Assembly: GCF_000309385.1 (NCBI RefSeq)
Contig: NZ_JH976537.1
Span: forward strand, 144,128 to 208,127
Reading direction: 5' to 3'
Source: Nodosilinea nodulosa PCC 7104
Lineage (GTDB): Bacteria; Cyanobacteriota; Cyanobacteriia; Phormidesmidales; Phormidesmidaceae
DNA length: 64,000 nt
Part shown: positions 25,688-35,178 of the stretch, piece by piece
Position numbering within the stretch: the first letter of the stretch is position 1
Layout: each line of letters begins with the position of its first letter
Translations under genes and position numbers: made by a program
Notes under the pieces: generated by a model
Told to the model about the DNA's origin: nothing
Databases searched by the model: none
Seen by the model: the letters and a program-made list of their open reading frames with translations, nothing else

Positions 25688-25970
25688 AGTGCTGCCGTTG
25701 CTAGCCTCCTCAAATACGCCCTAAAGCGCCCGTAATCCGGCGCAAAACCGGTGCAAAATCCCCATCAGTCTACCGTTGATGGGTCGGAGCCGGCCAGCCG
25801 AGTCGGGCTTGGGGTTAACTTCAATGGCTCCGGCAGCGGCGCCCTGGGGGCAGCAGCGGGGGCAAACCCAATCCCATGGCTGTGGGGCCAGGATTAAGGT
25901 GCTTAAATAAAGCCAGATACCTCGCCCTGCGCCGCCAGGGGTGCAATTTTGTTTTTCGCCGCCCCGCGCT

Positions 25971-27311
25971 ATGACCCCACCGTCCCCCAACCCCGCCCAG
26001 CAGGACAGCAATCCCAGCTATGGCCCCAGCAGTGATCCCAGTAACGGCTCCAATAACGGCACCGATCCTGACCTCGGCGCGCTGACCCCTCGGCTTTTTT
26101 CACCCCCTCCCAGCCCCGATGCCCTGGCCGATGGTCCGCCCGAACTGCCCACCCAGCGGCTCGATCTCGACCCGTCCGACCCGATGAATGCCGGGCCAGT
26201 TCTGGTGGACCCCGCCGTCACCTCCGCCAGCGCCATCACCCTGGTATCGGTGGCCGTTATTGGGCTGGGGCTGATTGTCGGCAGTTTCTGGCTCACCCTG
26301 GCCGGATCGCTGGTGGCAACGCTGGTGTCCGTGCGGCTTATGTGGCCTTTCTTTCGGGAGGTGCTGGGGGAACTGTCGCCCCGGCAGCAGGCGCTGCTGA
26401 TCGCCATTCCTGGGGCGCTCATCGGCATCGCCGGGCTGATGAGCATTACCGGCATCAACCGCGCCATTGTGACCTGGGGGTTGACCCTGCGGTGGGATAT
26501 TCTCGGTTCCCTGGGCGATTTTTTGGGGGCGATCGGGCAAATTTTCATTGCCTTTTTGGCCCTGTTTGTGGCCTGGCGGCAGTACGTCATTTCCCGCGAC
26601 CTGACCCGCCAGCAAAACCTGATTACCCAGCAGCAAACCATTGACGCCTTCTTCCAGGGCATCTCAGAGCTGGTGCTAGATGACGAGGGCTTGCTCGAAG
26701 ACTGGCCCCAGGAGCGAATTATTGCCGAAGCCCGCACCGCCGCCATTCTGAGCAGTGTCGATGCGGGCGGCAAAGCCAAGGTGATTCGCTTTCTGTCACG
26801 CTCCAAACTGCTCACTCCCCTGCGGCGGGACAGTCGCCTGGGGCGGCCAATCTTAGACGGGCGGGGCGGCTATGAAGAAGACCTGGCCCAGGGCACCCGC
26901 GTCATCGATCTGGGGGCGATGCTGGCCGCCGTCGATCTCACAGGCACCGACCTGCGCTGGGCCGACCTCAGCGAAACCAACCTGATTCGCGCCGACCTGC
27001 GCCGGGCCGACCTGGTGAGAACCAATTTTGCTAGGTCCATTTTGTACCAGGCCAACCTGGCCGGGGCCGACCTGATGGAGGCGCGGCTGTTCTACGGCCC
27101 CGTGGACACCGCCACCCCTCGCACCCGCACGGGCGCGCCCGACTACACTACCGGGGTCAATACCGGAGCCGTGGTGGAAGGGGCTAACCTAAGCGGCGTC
27201 TATCGCCTGTCGGAGGATCAGCGCCGCTACCTCTGCGCCTGGGGGGGCGAAGGCACGCGGGCCACGGTCCCCGGCGGCTGTGCCGACATTCCCAATCTGC
27301 TGGGTCGGTGA
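25971..27311 (+). CDS. membrane protein with pentapeptide repeats
   Basis: A 446-residue protein if started at the ATG at 25971 (MTPPSPNPAQ); an in-frame upstream start at 25941 would add ten residues. Residues 1-80 are P/S/N-rich and disordered. Three hydrophobic segments follow (about residues 90-190), the last merging into a helical FVAWRQYVIS-type region. The C-terminal third contains pentapeptide repeats of the A(D/N)LXX type (LTGTDLRWADLSETNLIRADL), forming a right-handed beta-helix. Membrane-anchored pentapeptide proteins are numerous in cyanobacteria but their roles are mostly unknown. It ends about 36 bases before a MITE insertion. Confidence 0.8.
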   Translation: MTPPSPNPAQQDSNPSYGPSSDPSNGSNNGTDPDLGALTPRLFSPPPSPDALADGPPELPTQRLDLDPSDPMNAGPVLVDPAVTSASAITLVSVAVIGLGLIVGSFWLTLAGSLVATLVSVRLMWPFFREVLGELSPRQQALLIAIPGALIGIAGLMSITGINRAIVTWGLTLRWDILGSLGDFLGAIGQIFIAFLALFVAWRQYVISRDLTRQQNLITQQQTIDAFFQGISELVLDDEGLLEDWPQERIIAEARTAAILSSVDAGGKAKVIRFLSRSKLLTPLRRDSRLGRPILDGRGGYEEDLAQGTRVIDLGAMLAAVDLTGTDLRWADLSETNLIRADLRRADLVRTNFARSILYQANLAGADLMEARLFYGPVDTATPRTRTGAPDYTTGVNTGAVVEGANLSGVYRLSEDQRRYLCAWGGEGTRATVPGGCADIPNLLGR

Positions 27312-27346
27312 TGGCGATTTTGGATTGAGCTGGCTGTAGGAGTTTG

Positions 27347-27482
27347 GGGTATCAGCTTAAAGCGGGACAAATTGTCTAGAAAGCCGTCAGAAGCCAGGAG
27401 CCAGAAGGCCAAGCCCTCTTAGCTTCTGGCTTCTGACTCCTGAATTCTCGTACCGGCCTTGTCCCGGCTTACGTTGATACCC
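27347..27482. mobile_element. MITE, 136 bp, with 8-bp target duplication
   Basis: The terminal inverted repeats are 24 bp (20 match): GGGTATCAGCTTAAAGCGGG at the left and the inverse of TTGTCCCGG...GATACCC at the right (27459-27482). The octamer GGAGTTTG flanks it on both sides (27339-27346 and 27483-27490), a perfect target duplication. The interior has a second inverted pair (GTCAGAAGCCAG at 27386-27397 and CTTCTGGCTTCTGAC at 27423-27437). No coding capacity, so it must be mobilised in trans. It lies between convergent genes. Confidence 0.88.
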
Positions 27483-27515
27483 GGAGTTTGGACAGTTATC
27501 CAGGCCTTCTGGCTG

Positions 27516-28415
27516 CTAGCCAAACTCGGGAATGCTGCCCAGTTTGCGAACCGCCACTGAGACCTCCATGCCCAGGTAGTCGTCGGCGTCGCCAAACCAC
27601 GAGCCCGCCAGGGGAATGGCCTGGCCGGGGTGCCGCGCGATCGCCACCGCGATCAGGTCAAACCCTTCGGTAATGCGGTTGGTGGGGTCGTACACCAGCC
27701 AGCCAGCCCCCGGCAGATACACCTGAAGCCAGGCGTGGGTGGCCCCCGAACCGGTCATGCCCACATCGCCGCCGTCGAGGGCCGAGTCGTACAGGTAGCC
27801 CGACACAAACCGACAGGCAAACCCCAGCCGCCGCAGGGTTTCCATCATCAACCAGGCGTAGTCGCGGCAGGTGCCCGACCTCAGCTTCAGGGTTTCGCCG
27901 GGGGCCTGGGTGCCTTCTTCCTCCCGGCCCCGGTAGGTAAAGGTGTCGCGGATGGCGTTCATGATCCGGCTTAGCACGTCGCTGGTCGTGTCGCGATCGC
28001 CGGAGACAAAATGCTTGGCCCAGGCCGCCACCGAGCCGTCGGGGTCTTCGGCGTGGGGCCGCAGATAGACGGCCAAATCCGTCCATTCGTCGGGGGTGTA
28101 CTGCACCGGCACCTCGTTGGCCCTGGGGTCTAAGGGAAAGGCTTCAATGCTCTGGTTGCCAAAGTGCTCGCCCCGAAACCGGCAGGTGACGGTGAGTTCC
28201 TGAGCCGGTTCCTTCACATCAATGACCGCCACGTTGTTGGATAGGGTATCGCTGACCCAGTGCACCCTGGCGGGCACGTTAGTGTCGAGGGAGTAGCCCA
28301 ACAACCGCCCGCTGTAGTTGCCCCGAGGCAAAAACATTGCCCGATGGGAGCCAAAGGTAACCGGCTTGGCGTAGCGATAGCGAGTAACGTGCTCAACTTC
28401 ATAGATAACGGACAT
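27516..28415 (-). CDS. transglutaminase-like cysteine protease family protein
   Basis: A 299-residue protein with an N-terminal beta domain (YEVEHVTRYRYAKPV, MFLPRGNYSG) followed by a transglutaminase/protease core. The catalytic triad is present: C in SGTCRDYAW, H in ATHAWLQVY and D in VYDPTNR. Bacterial members act as peptidases or amidases, often on peptidoglycan or cyanophycin-like substrates. No signal peptide is visible. The start MSVIYEVEH is typical of the family. It is divergent from the ABC gene at 28674. Confidence 0.88.
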   Translation of the reverse strand: MSVIYEVEHVTRYRYAKPVTFGSHRAMFLPRGNYSGRLLGYSLDTNVPARVHWVSDTLSNNVAVIDVKEPAQELTVTCRFRGEHFGNQSIEAFPLDPRANEVPVQYTPDEWTDLAVYLRPHAEDPDGSVAAWAKHFVSGDRDTTSDVLSRIMNAIRDTFTYRGREEEGTQAPGETLKLRSGTCRDYAWLMMETLRRLGFACRFVSGYLYDSALDGGDVGMTGSGATHAWLQVYLPGAGWLVYDPTNRITEGFDLIAVAIARHPGQAIPLAGSWFGDADDYLGMEVSVAVRKLGSIPEFG

Positions 28416-28607
28416 GGGGCAGGCCTAGAAAGGGGTCTCAGTTCTTTGTTGTACTACGGGTTAACACTCTAGAAATGGGCAGTTCGCAACTTCGCTTCAG
28501 ACCATAGCGACTGGGGCCATACAGTCCAGCGCTCGACCCAGCGCAGAACTGCTTAAAGACTTGGCCTGGGATCAGTTCAGAGGTGCTCTGCTTGAGCCCG
28601 GTCCGGC

Positions 28608-28627
28608 ACAAAAGAGTTAACTTTTGT
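28608..28627. promoter_or_regulatory. 7-bp inverted repeat upstream of the ABC gene
   Basis: ACAAAAG (28608-28614) and CTTTTGT (28621-28627) flank AGTTAA. It lies 46 bases before the ABC gene start, within a 258-bp divergent intergenic region, and could be an operator or a short hairpin. Confidence 0.3.
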
Positions 28628-28673
28628 AAGATCTCCCCAGCACCCTTTGCGCAGCGGGAGACAGGGCTACGGC

Positions 28674-30500
28674 ATGGAACGATTTAACCTGACGGGGTTT
28701 AGACGGTTTTGGGCGATCGCCAGGGCCTACTGGTTTGGCGACGAAAAGTGGAAAGCCGGGGGCCTGCTGCTGCTGATTACGGTGTTTTTGCTGGGCTATA
28801 CCGGCCTCAGCGTGGTGCTCAACAACAAGCGCGGCGTGCTGATCTCGGCCCTCTCGGCCCAGGATGAGGCCCGCTTTTGGGAAACGGTGCTGGTGTTTAT
28901 TGGGGTGCTGGTGGCCTACGCGCCGCTGCTGGCGGGCTACGAGTATCTGCAAAAGCGTCTGGGGCTGGAGTGGCGGCGCTGGCTGACCGGGCGGTTTGTG
29001 GGCGACTACTTCCGCGATCGCGCCTTTTACGACATCCAGCAGTTCCAGCCCGACATCGACAACCCCGACCAGCGCATCGCTGAAGATGTCAAGAACTTCA
29101 CCCAGCAGTCCCTGGCGCTGCTGCTGCTGGTGGTCAGCTCGGTGCTCCAGGTGATCGCCTTCAGCAGCGTGCTGTGGGGCATTTCAAAATCGCTGGTGGG
29201 GTTCCTGGTGCTCTACGCCCTGGTGGGCACCCTGGTGACGGTGCTGATCTTCGGCCAGCCCCTGGTGCGGCTCAACTTTGAGCAGCTGAAGCGGGAGGCC
29301 AACTTTCGCTTTAGCCTGGTGCGCATTCGCGAAAATGCCGAGGCGATCGCCTTCTACCGGGGCGAAGCCCAGGAGGCCAGCCAGGTGAACAGCCGCTTTA
29401 TGGCCGCCTTTGAGAACTTCAAGCGCTTGATTATCTGGGAGCTCAACCTCAACGCCCTCACCAACGCCTACGAGTTCATTCCCTTTGTGCTGCCCGCGAT
29501 CGTGGTCGCCCCCGCCGTGTTTGCGGGCGATATTGAAGTGGGCAAGGTTTCTGAGGCCCAGGGGGCGTTTGTGCGGGTCTTCTTTTCGCTCAACGTGGTG
29601 GTGGCCCGGTTCCAGGAACTGACCTCCTTTGGCGCCGGGATCGATCGCCTCTACGGCTTTGCCGAAGCCCTTAACCACGGGGAGATTGAGCCCACCAAAC
29701 CCACCGTGACTCAGGACGCCACAAAGCCAGAGACCACCAAGCCGATGTCCTCTCAGCCAGAGGGCGAACGCGCCACGCCCGAACCCACCGCGCTAGAGGA
29801 TACCGAGCCCGAGACGGCCAGCCAGCCCAAAATCGCCATCGCCACCGCCAATTCCCTTTCCCTAGAGGACTTCACGCTGCAAACCCCCAACTACCAGCGC
29901 ACCCTGGTCAAAGATCTCTCCATTCAGGTGCCCGACCACAGCGGACTGCTGATTGTGGGGCCGAGCGGCTGCGGTAAAAGCTCGCTGCTGCGGGCGATCG
30001 CGGGCCTGTGGCACTCCGGCAGCGGCACCATCCACCGTCCGGCGCTGGACAATATTTTGTTTCTGCCCCAGCGGCCCTACATGATCTTGGGCACTCTGCG
30101 GGAGCAGCTGCTCTACCCCCACACCCAACAGAATGTTGAGGACAGCGCTCTACAGACGGCGCTGGAGACGGTGAATCTGGCCAACCTGGCGGAACGCTTT
30201 GGCGGCTTTGACGCGATCGAGGAATGGGGCGATGTGCTGTCCCTAGGCGAGCAACAGCGGCTCACCTTTGCCCGCATTTTGCTAAATCAGCCCGACTTTG
30301 CCATTCTCGATGAGGCCACCAGCGCGCTAGATCTGGCCAATGAAGCAAAACTTTACGAGCATCTGCGCCACAGCGGCACCACCTATGTCAGCGTCGGCCA
30401 TCGCGAATCGCTCAACGCCTACCATCAAACCACCCTGGAACTGGGAGAAGACAACACCTGGACGCTAAAGACCTCCGGTTTGGCGACGGCGGATGCCTAG
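28674..30500 (+). CDS. ABC transporter, fused permease and ATPase, SbmA/YddA (ABCD-like) type
   Basis: A 608-residue half-transporter if started at the ATG at 28674 (MERFNLTGF); an upstream start at 28647 adds nine residues. The N-terminal ABC_membrane_2 domain has about six membrane helices with the FDNPDQRI-like segment (DIDNPDQRIAEDVK) of the SbmA/BacA and peroxisomal ABCD group. A T/P/E-rich linker precedes the ATPase, with Walker A GPSGCGKSS, signature LSLGEQQR and Walker B FAILDEATSAL. It probably works as a homodimer. Relatives move peptides, fatty acyl-CoAs or vitamin B12; the substrate cannot be told here. Confidence 0.88.
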   Translation: MERFNLTGFRRFWAIARAYWFGDEKWKAGGLLLLITVFLLGYTGLSVVLNNKRGVLISALSAQDEARFWETVLVFIGVLVAYAPLLAGYEYLQKRLGLEWRRWLTGRFVGDYFRDRAFYDIQQFQPDIDNPDQRIAEDVKNFTQQSLALLLLVVSSVLQVIAFSSVLWGISKSLVGFLVLYALVGTLVTVLIFGQPLVRLNFEQLKREANFRFSLVRIRENAEAIAFYRGEAQEASQVNSRFMAAFENFKRLIIWELNLNALTNAYEFIPFVLPAIVVAPAVFAGDIEVGKVSEAQGAFVRVFFSLNVVVARFQELTSFGAGIDRLYGFAEALNHGEIEPTKPTVTQDATKPETTKPMSSQPEGERATPEPTALEDTEPETASQPKIAIATANSLSLEDFTLQTPNYQRTLVKDLSIQVPDHSGLLIVGPSGCGKSSLLRAIAGLWHSGSGTIHRPALDNILFLPQRPYMILGTLREQLLYPHTQQNVEDSALQTALETVNLANLAERFGGFDAIEEWGDVLSLGEQQRLTFARILLNQPDFAILDEATSALDLANEAKLYEHLRHSGTTYVSVGHRESLNAYHQTTLELGEDNTWTLKTSGLATADA

Positions 30501-30864
30501 AGCAGATTCCTAGGATTGGATGACATTTTTGCCGCAGCAGCCCGTTTAGTGGTGACAGCTACCGATTGAGCTGGGGTTACTGCTTACCCTGGACCGAGAT
30601 ACATGGCCCCGTAGATTACTGGCTGACGTTAGATTAGGCCACAAGTTCTCAAGTTTTCACAATCTACAGGATCCTTTGCCAGTCTGCCTCTCTGGCCCCA
30701 GCCCAGCAGATAAAAAGCCAAATGCCTCTACAAAAGAGGCGTATTTACGTCAAGGTAGTTAAGATGATGAGATTACCAACGCAGAAAATAAGTACCTTAG
30801 TCCACATCTTAAGAATTAATTAATTTTTAGGCTACAATCTCTATGGGTAACGAGGAGTGTCGTT
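30501..30864. other. 364-bp intergenic region with weak hairpin and -10 box
   Basis: No gene is seen. A small hairpin (GCCTCT 30724-30729, AGAGGC 30735-30740, five-base loop) is a candidate weak terminator for the ABC gene. A TACAAT box at 30833-30838, preceded by an AT-rich stretch but no good -35, probably serves the next gene. Confidence 0.5.
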
Positions 30865-31209
30865 ATGTTTGTCCGATTAGCCGAGCAGCACCGCCAATTT
30901 GTTAGGGACCTGGTCATGAACCTGCAAGCGCTGGCCACGGTGCTTGAGGGTATGGGCTATCTAGCCTCCTGCTATACCTGCGGTGGCCAGCTCAACAGTG
31001 CCTCCTTTATGGTGAGCCTGGGCGACGATCACCTGATTCGCTTTTTGGTGTCAGACTACGGCATCACCTGGACCGAGATGCGCGACGATCGCGAACTGAT
31101 GAAGCTAGAGGGCGCTGAAGCCATTCACCAGCTGCAAGAACTGGCCACGCTGGTCAAATTTCGCATTCAGCCCGTGGGCTCTCAGCAGAAGGTATCGACT
31201 AAAGCCTAG
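30865..31209 (+). CDS. conserved hypothetical protein with CxxC
   Basis: A 114-residue protein I do not recognise by family. It is acidic/helical at the N-terminus (RQFVRDLVMNLQALATVLEGM), then has a CYTCGG pair that could bind metal or be redox active, then an alternating hydrophobic region (SFMVSLGDDHLIRFLVSDYGITW) suggesting a small alpha/beta domain. The TACAAT box 27 bases upstream supports its own transcription. It has a convergent neighbour in lysC, with a strong hairpin between them. Confidence 0.6.
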   Translation: MFVRLAEQHRQFVRDLVMNLQALATVLEGMGYLASCYTCGGQLNSASFMVSLGDDHLIRFLVSDYGITWTEMRDDRELMKLEGAEAIHQLQELATLVKFRIQPVGSQQKVSTKA

Positions 31210-31423
31210 GCTGGCGTCAAGTCTAAAAATTTAGGGCTGCTGCAGGTTGGCAGCAGCGGAGCGATCGCGCGGTTTGCGCTCTGCGCGTCTAAGCTGAGTT
31301 CTGCGATCGCACCACCCAGCCCACAAGTTTAGGTTTGACAGCCTACTAGAACTCCCGGGCCAATCGGTCCGCTGCCCTATCGTGATTGCGCAGCGCCAGT
31401 TTGCCAGCCCTCCCCCGCTAGGG

Positions 31424-31460
31424 CCAAAGGGCACCGATGATAGCCATCGGTGCCCTTTGG
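31424..31460. terminator. perfect 16-bp hairpin between convergent genes
   Basis: CCAAAGGGCACCGATG (31424-31439) and its exact inverse (31445-31460) enclose a five-base loop. It lies 14 bases after the lysC stop on the minus strand. There is no long T-run on either side; GTTGTCTTGT follows on the plus strand. It may end transcription from both sides or protect RNA 3' ends. Confidence 0.65.
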
Positions 31461-31473
31461 CGTTGTCTTGTCC

Positions 31474-33285
31474 CTAAGCGGGTACAACCGTCCGTTCCAG
31501 ACCCGCCAGCCCAAAGGCGTTGTGCACGGCTCGCAGGGCTGTAACACCCTCGGTTTCAGCCACCACGCAGCTGATTTTGATCTCAGAGGTGGCAATCATT
31601 TGCAGGTTAATGCCCTGCTGCGACAGCGCTTTGAACATGCGCGCCGCCACGCCGGGGGCGTAGATCATGCCGGTGCCCACGACGCTGACCTTGGCAATTT
31701 CCTCGTCCACGGCCACATCTCCAAAGCCCAGTTCGGCTGCCGCCGCCTCAACCACGGCCTTAGCGGTCTGGGCATCGCCCTGGGCCACGGTAAAGGCGAT
31801 GTCGCGGGTGGCCTGCCCGTTCACCAGGCGGCAGCGCTGGGACTGAATGATCATGTCTACGCTGACTCCGTGGGTGGCCAGCAGCTGAAAGATTTTTGCC
31901 GCCATGCCGGGGCGATCGGGCACGTGGCGAATGGCGACGCGGGCCTGCTTCAGGTCTAGGGCGGCGCCGCGCACCTCCGGCACCCTGAGACTGGCCGTGG
32001 GCGCACTGCCCTGGGGCATCGGTGACGAGGTGACCTCAAAGGCATCGCAGAGGACCGCAATGGCGCGATCGCAGTCCTCCACATCGATCGTGCAGCTGAC
32101 CTTCACCTCCGAGGTCGAAATCAGCTGGATGTTGATCCCCGCTGCCGCCAGGGAGGAAAACATGTGGGCCGCCACTCCAGGCCTGCCAATCATGCCCGCT
32201 CCGGCGATGCTGATTTTGGCCATGCGCTGGTCCACCATCACCTCAGCCTGGCTGGTATCGGTGGGGTTGCTGCGCAGGGCGGGGGCGATCGCCGCCGCCA
32301 CCGCCTCGGCCCGAGCTAGGTTGGCCTTAACCATGGTGAAGGCGATGTCGTTGGTGTTGCCCTCGTGGATCGACTGGATAATCAAGTCGACATTCAGCGC
32401 CTGGGTGGCCAGTTCGCCAAACAGTCGGGCGGCAATGCCGGGGCGATCGGGAATGCGCAGCAGCGCCACCTTGACCTGGTCGGTGTCAAACTCAACGGCG
32501 TCCACCGGGTGGGCCAGCTCTAGCCCCTCCAGGGGCCGAGGCTGAGGCCTGGGCGAAATCACGCGGGTGCCGGGCTCATCGGTCCAGCTCGATCGCACCA
32601 CCAGGGTAACGCCGTAGTTGCGGGCGATTTCCACCGCGCGGGGGTGCAGCACCTTGGCACCCAGGCTGGCCAGCTCCAGCATTTCGTCACTGGTGATCTC
32701 CTCCATCAGCTGGGCCTCGGGCACCAGGCGGGGGTCAGTGGTGAGAATGCCGGGCACATCGGTGTAGATTTCGCATTTCTCGGCCCCCAGCGCCGCCGCC
32801 AGCGCCACCGCCGAAGTGTCCGAGCCGCCCCGGCCCAGGGTGGTAATTTCCAAATCCGAGGTCTGGCTAATGCCCTGAAACCCCGCCACCACGATCACCT
32901 TGCCCTCGCTGAGGTGGCGCTGGAGGCGATCGGTTTTAATTTTGAGAATGCGGGCGCGGGTGTGCTCGGCCTCGGTGACAATGCCCACCTGAGCCCCAGT
33001 CAGCGAAATTGCCTCCTGGTTCTGGGCGTGCAGGGCCATGGTCAGCAGCGCGATCGAGACCTGCTCGCCGGTCGAGAGCAGCATGTCCATCTCGCGGCGG
33101 CTGGGCTGATTGGTAATGTCGGCGGCCAGCTTCACCAGGCCGTCGGTGGTCTTGCCCATGGCCGAGACCACCACCACCACCGAGTTGCCCGCCTCCACCG
33201 TGGCCTTGACCCGCCGGGCCACCGCCTGAATGCGCTCTACGGTGCCAACGGAGGTGCCCCCATATTTTTGTACGATCAGCGCCAT
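31474..33285 (-). CDS. lysC: aspartate kinase with four ACT domains
   Basis: A 603-residue aspartokinase, first enzyme of the lysine-threonine-methionine pathway. The kinase domain begins MALIVQKYGGTSVG, with FQGISQ, TLGRGGSDTSAVALA and the DVPGILTTDPR segment. After about residue 265 there are four ACT domains in two tandem pairs (RIPDRPGIAARLF, AGAGMIGRPGVAA, HVPDRPGMAAKIF, VGTGMIYAPGVAA), the duplicated regulatory region characteristic of cyanobacterial LysC. Feedback by lysine and threonine is expected from the family. It is divergent from the NDH-2 gene; hom is 14 kb away. Confidence 0.95.
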   Translation of the reverse strand: MALIVQKYGGTSVGTVERIQAVARRVKATVEAGNSVVVVVSAMGKTTDGLVKLAADITNQPSRREMDMLLSTGEQVSIALLTMALHAQNQEAISLTGAQVGIVTEAEHTRARILKIKTDRLQRHLSEGKVIVVAGFQGISQTSDLEITTLGRGGSDTSAVALAAALGAEKCEIYTDVPGILTTDPRLVPEAQLMEEITSDEMLELASLGAKVLHPRAVEIARNYGVTLVVRSSWTDEPGTRVISPRPQPRPLEGLELAHPVDAVEFDTDQVKVALLRIPDRPGIAARLFGELATQALNVDLIIQSIHEGNTNDIAFTMVKANLARAEAVAAAIAPALRSNPTDTSQAEVMVDQRMAKISIAGAGMIGRPGVAAHMFSSLAAAGINIQLISTSEVKVSCTIDVEDCDRAIAVLCDAFEVTSSPMPQGSAPTASLRVPEVRGAALDLKQARVAIRHVPDRPGMAAKIFQLLATHGVSVDMIIQSQRCRLVNGQATRDIAFTVAQGDAQTAKAVVEAAAAELGFGDVAVDEEIAKVSVVGTGMIYAPGVAARMFKALSQQGINLQMIATSEIKISCVVAETEGVTALRAVHNAFGLAGLERTVVPA

Positions 33286-33641
33286 GGTGTTGTCGTTTGC
33301 CTCCCTGCGAGGGTTGAGTACCGCCCCTAGAGCATCGCGGCCTTACCCTTTACGCGCCCGCCTTGCCTAAATTTGGGGTGTTTAAAGTTCTCCAAATTCT
33401 AGCCCTATACCGCCGCCCCAGAACGCCATTGGGCGCCGCGTGGCAACGAGATTTTGGGCAGAGGATGGTTACAGCCAGATCGTTTACTCTACCAGGCTGG
33501 AGCCTACCAACAACAGCCCCCAACCGCAGCTTGCCTCAATCTTGATCGGGTTAAAGGGATATAGCACAGCGCACAGTATTTAGCGGTATTCTGCTTTATA
33601 ACGAAAAGTAACAACCTGCTTTCCCCTTTCCCACTATTGCC
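33286..33641. other. divergent promoter region of lysC and the NDH-2 gene
   Basis: No gene is seen in these 356 bp. A TATAAC at 33597-33602, about 40 bases before the NDH-2 start, could be a -10 box, but no convincing -35 is visible. I found no riboswitch. Confidence 0.4.
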
Positions 33642-35042
33642 ATGCAGACCGTCAAACGCCCTATCGACTCCAGCATCATGGCCCAAGACACGGTCCTTGA
33701 AACCCCTTGCCCAACCCTTGACGTGCCGCCGGTTACCCCTGGCAAACCCCAGGTGGTGATTATTGGCGGCGGCTTTGGTGGTCTCTACGCCGCTCAGCAG
33801 CTGGGTCGGGCCGATGTGGAGGTAACCCTGATCGACAAGCGCAACTTTCATCTGTTTCAGCCTTTGCTGTACCAAGTGGCCATGGGAGGCTTGTCCCCAG
33901 GGGATATTGCGTCGCCGCTGCGGGGGGTGCTGAGCGCTCAAAAAAATACGCGAGTGCTGATGGGCGAGGTCACCGACATTGACCCTGAGCAGCAGGTGGT
34001 CAAGCTCAAAGACAACCGCACCATTGCCTACGACAACCTGATTGTGGCTACGGGCATGAGCCACTTCTACTTTGGCCGCGACGACTGGGCCGACGTGGCC
34101 CCTGGCCTGAAAACCGTAGAAGACGCCCTGGAGATGCGGCGACGAATTTTTGCGGCCTTCGAAAAAGCAGAGAACACCAGCGATCCAGAGCTAAAACAGA
34201 GCCTGCTGACCTTTGTGATCGTGGGCGGTGGCCCCACCGGGGTGGAACTGGCCGGGTCGCTGGCGGAGCTGGCTTACCACACCCTGCGCAACGACTTTCG
34301 CGACATCGACACCACCGCCAGCCGTATTTTGCTGGTCGAAGGCATGGACCGGGTGCTGCCGCCTTTTCCCCCCGAGCTGTCGGCCCGCGCCCAGGCTGAC
34401 CTGGAGAAAATGGGGGTGCAGGTGATGACCAAATCGCTGGTCACCAATATTGAAGGCCACGAGATCACCCTCAAGCAGGGTGACGAGTTGACTACCCTGC
34501 GGGCGGGCACGGTGCTGTGGGCGGCGGGCGTGCGCGACCCCGGCATGGGCGGTATTTTGGCCGATCGCACCGGGGCAGAGCGCGATCGCTCGGGCCGAGT
34601 CATGGTCAGCGATGATCTCAGCCTGCCGACCCACCCCAATATTTTTGTGGTGGGCGACCTGGCTCACTTTGCCCACCAGGAAAATCGTCCCCTGCCCGGC
34701 GTCGCCCCCGTCGCCATGCAGGAGGGCAAGTACGTGGCCCGGCTGATTCAGAAACGGCTCAAGGGTGAAGCCACGGCCCCCTTTGAGTACAAAGACACCG
34801 GCAGCCTAGCGGTGATTGGGCGCCACGCCGCCGTCGTCAACTTGCCCTGGGCGAAGCTCACCGGCTTCCCCGCCTGGTTTGTGTGGCTGTTTGTGCACAT
34901 CTTCTATCTGATCGAATTCGACAACAAACTCCTCGTCATGACCCAGTGGGGGGCCAACTACTTCACCCGCAAGCAGGGGTCGCGCTTGATTACCGAGAAG
35001 GTAATCGAGAAGGTGGAGGTCGGTGCGGCTAGCTCCAGCTAG
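33642..35042 (+). CDS. type II NAD(P)H dehydrogenase (NDH-2)
   Basis: A 466-residue single-subunit FAD enzyme that oxidises NAD(P)H and reduces quinone without proton pumping. Two Rossmann motifs are evident: VVIIGGGFGGLYAA near residue 38 for FAD and FVIVGGGPTGVELAG for NAD(P)H, with LFQPLLYQVA and the quinone/FAD-region VGDLAHF and PGVAPVAMQEG. A hydrophobic/aromatic C-terminal segment (FPAWFVWLFVHIFYLIEF) likely anchors it to the membrane. Residues 1-35 form a variable leader; an internal start at MAQDTV is possible. Of the cyanobacterial NdbA/B/C types it most resembles the bacterial NDH-2 form, but I do not assign a letter. Confidence 0.9.
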   Translation: MQTVKRPIDSSIMAQDTVLETPCPTLDVPPVTPGKPQVVIIGGGFGGLYAAQQLGRADVEVTLIDKRNFHLFQPLLYQVAMGGLSPGDIASPLRGVLSAQKNTRVLMGEVTDIDPEQQVVKLKDNRTIAYDNLIVATGMSHFYFGRDDWADVAPGLKTVEDALEMRRRIFAAFEKAENTSDPELKQSLLTFVIVGGGPTGVELAGSLAELAYHTLRNDFRDIDTTASRILLVEGMDRVLPPFPPELSARAQADLEKMGVQVMTKSLVTNIEGHEITLKQGDELTTLRAGTVLWAAGVRDPGMGGILADRTGAERDRSGRVMVSDDLSLPTHPNIFVVGDLAHFAHQENRPLPGVAPVAMQEGKYVARLIQKRLKGEATAPFEYKDTGSLAVIGRHAAVVNLPWAKLTGFPAWFVWLFVHIFYLIEFDNKLLVMTQWGANYFTRKQGSRLITEKVIEKVEVGAASSS

Positions 35043-35178
35043 CGAGTTCCAGCGGGGAGCGATGGGGGCGGGTTGGGGGGCCTAGCGCGCGATCGCTGCC
35101 CCGCTCAATCCAGCTTTCCCCGTTTAAACTCGACCGCGCAGCCGCTAGTGTTTTAGGGGTACCCTGCATCGTTTTTCT

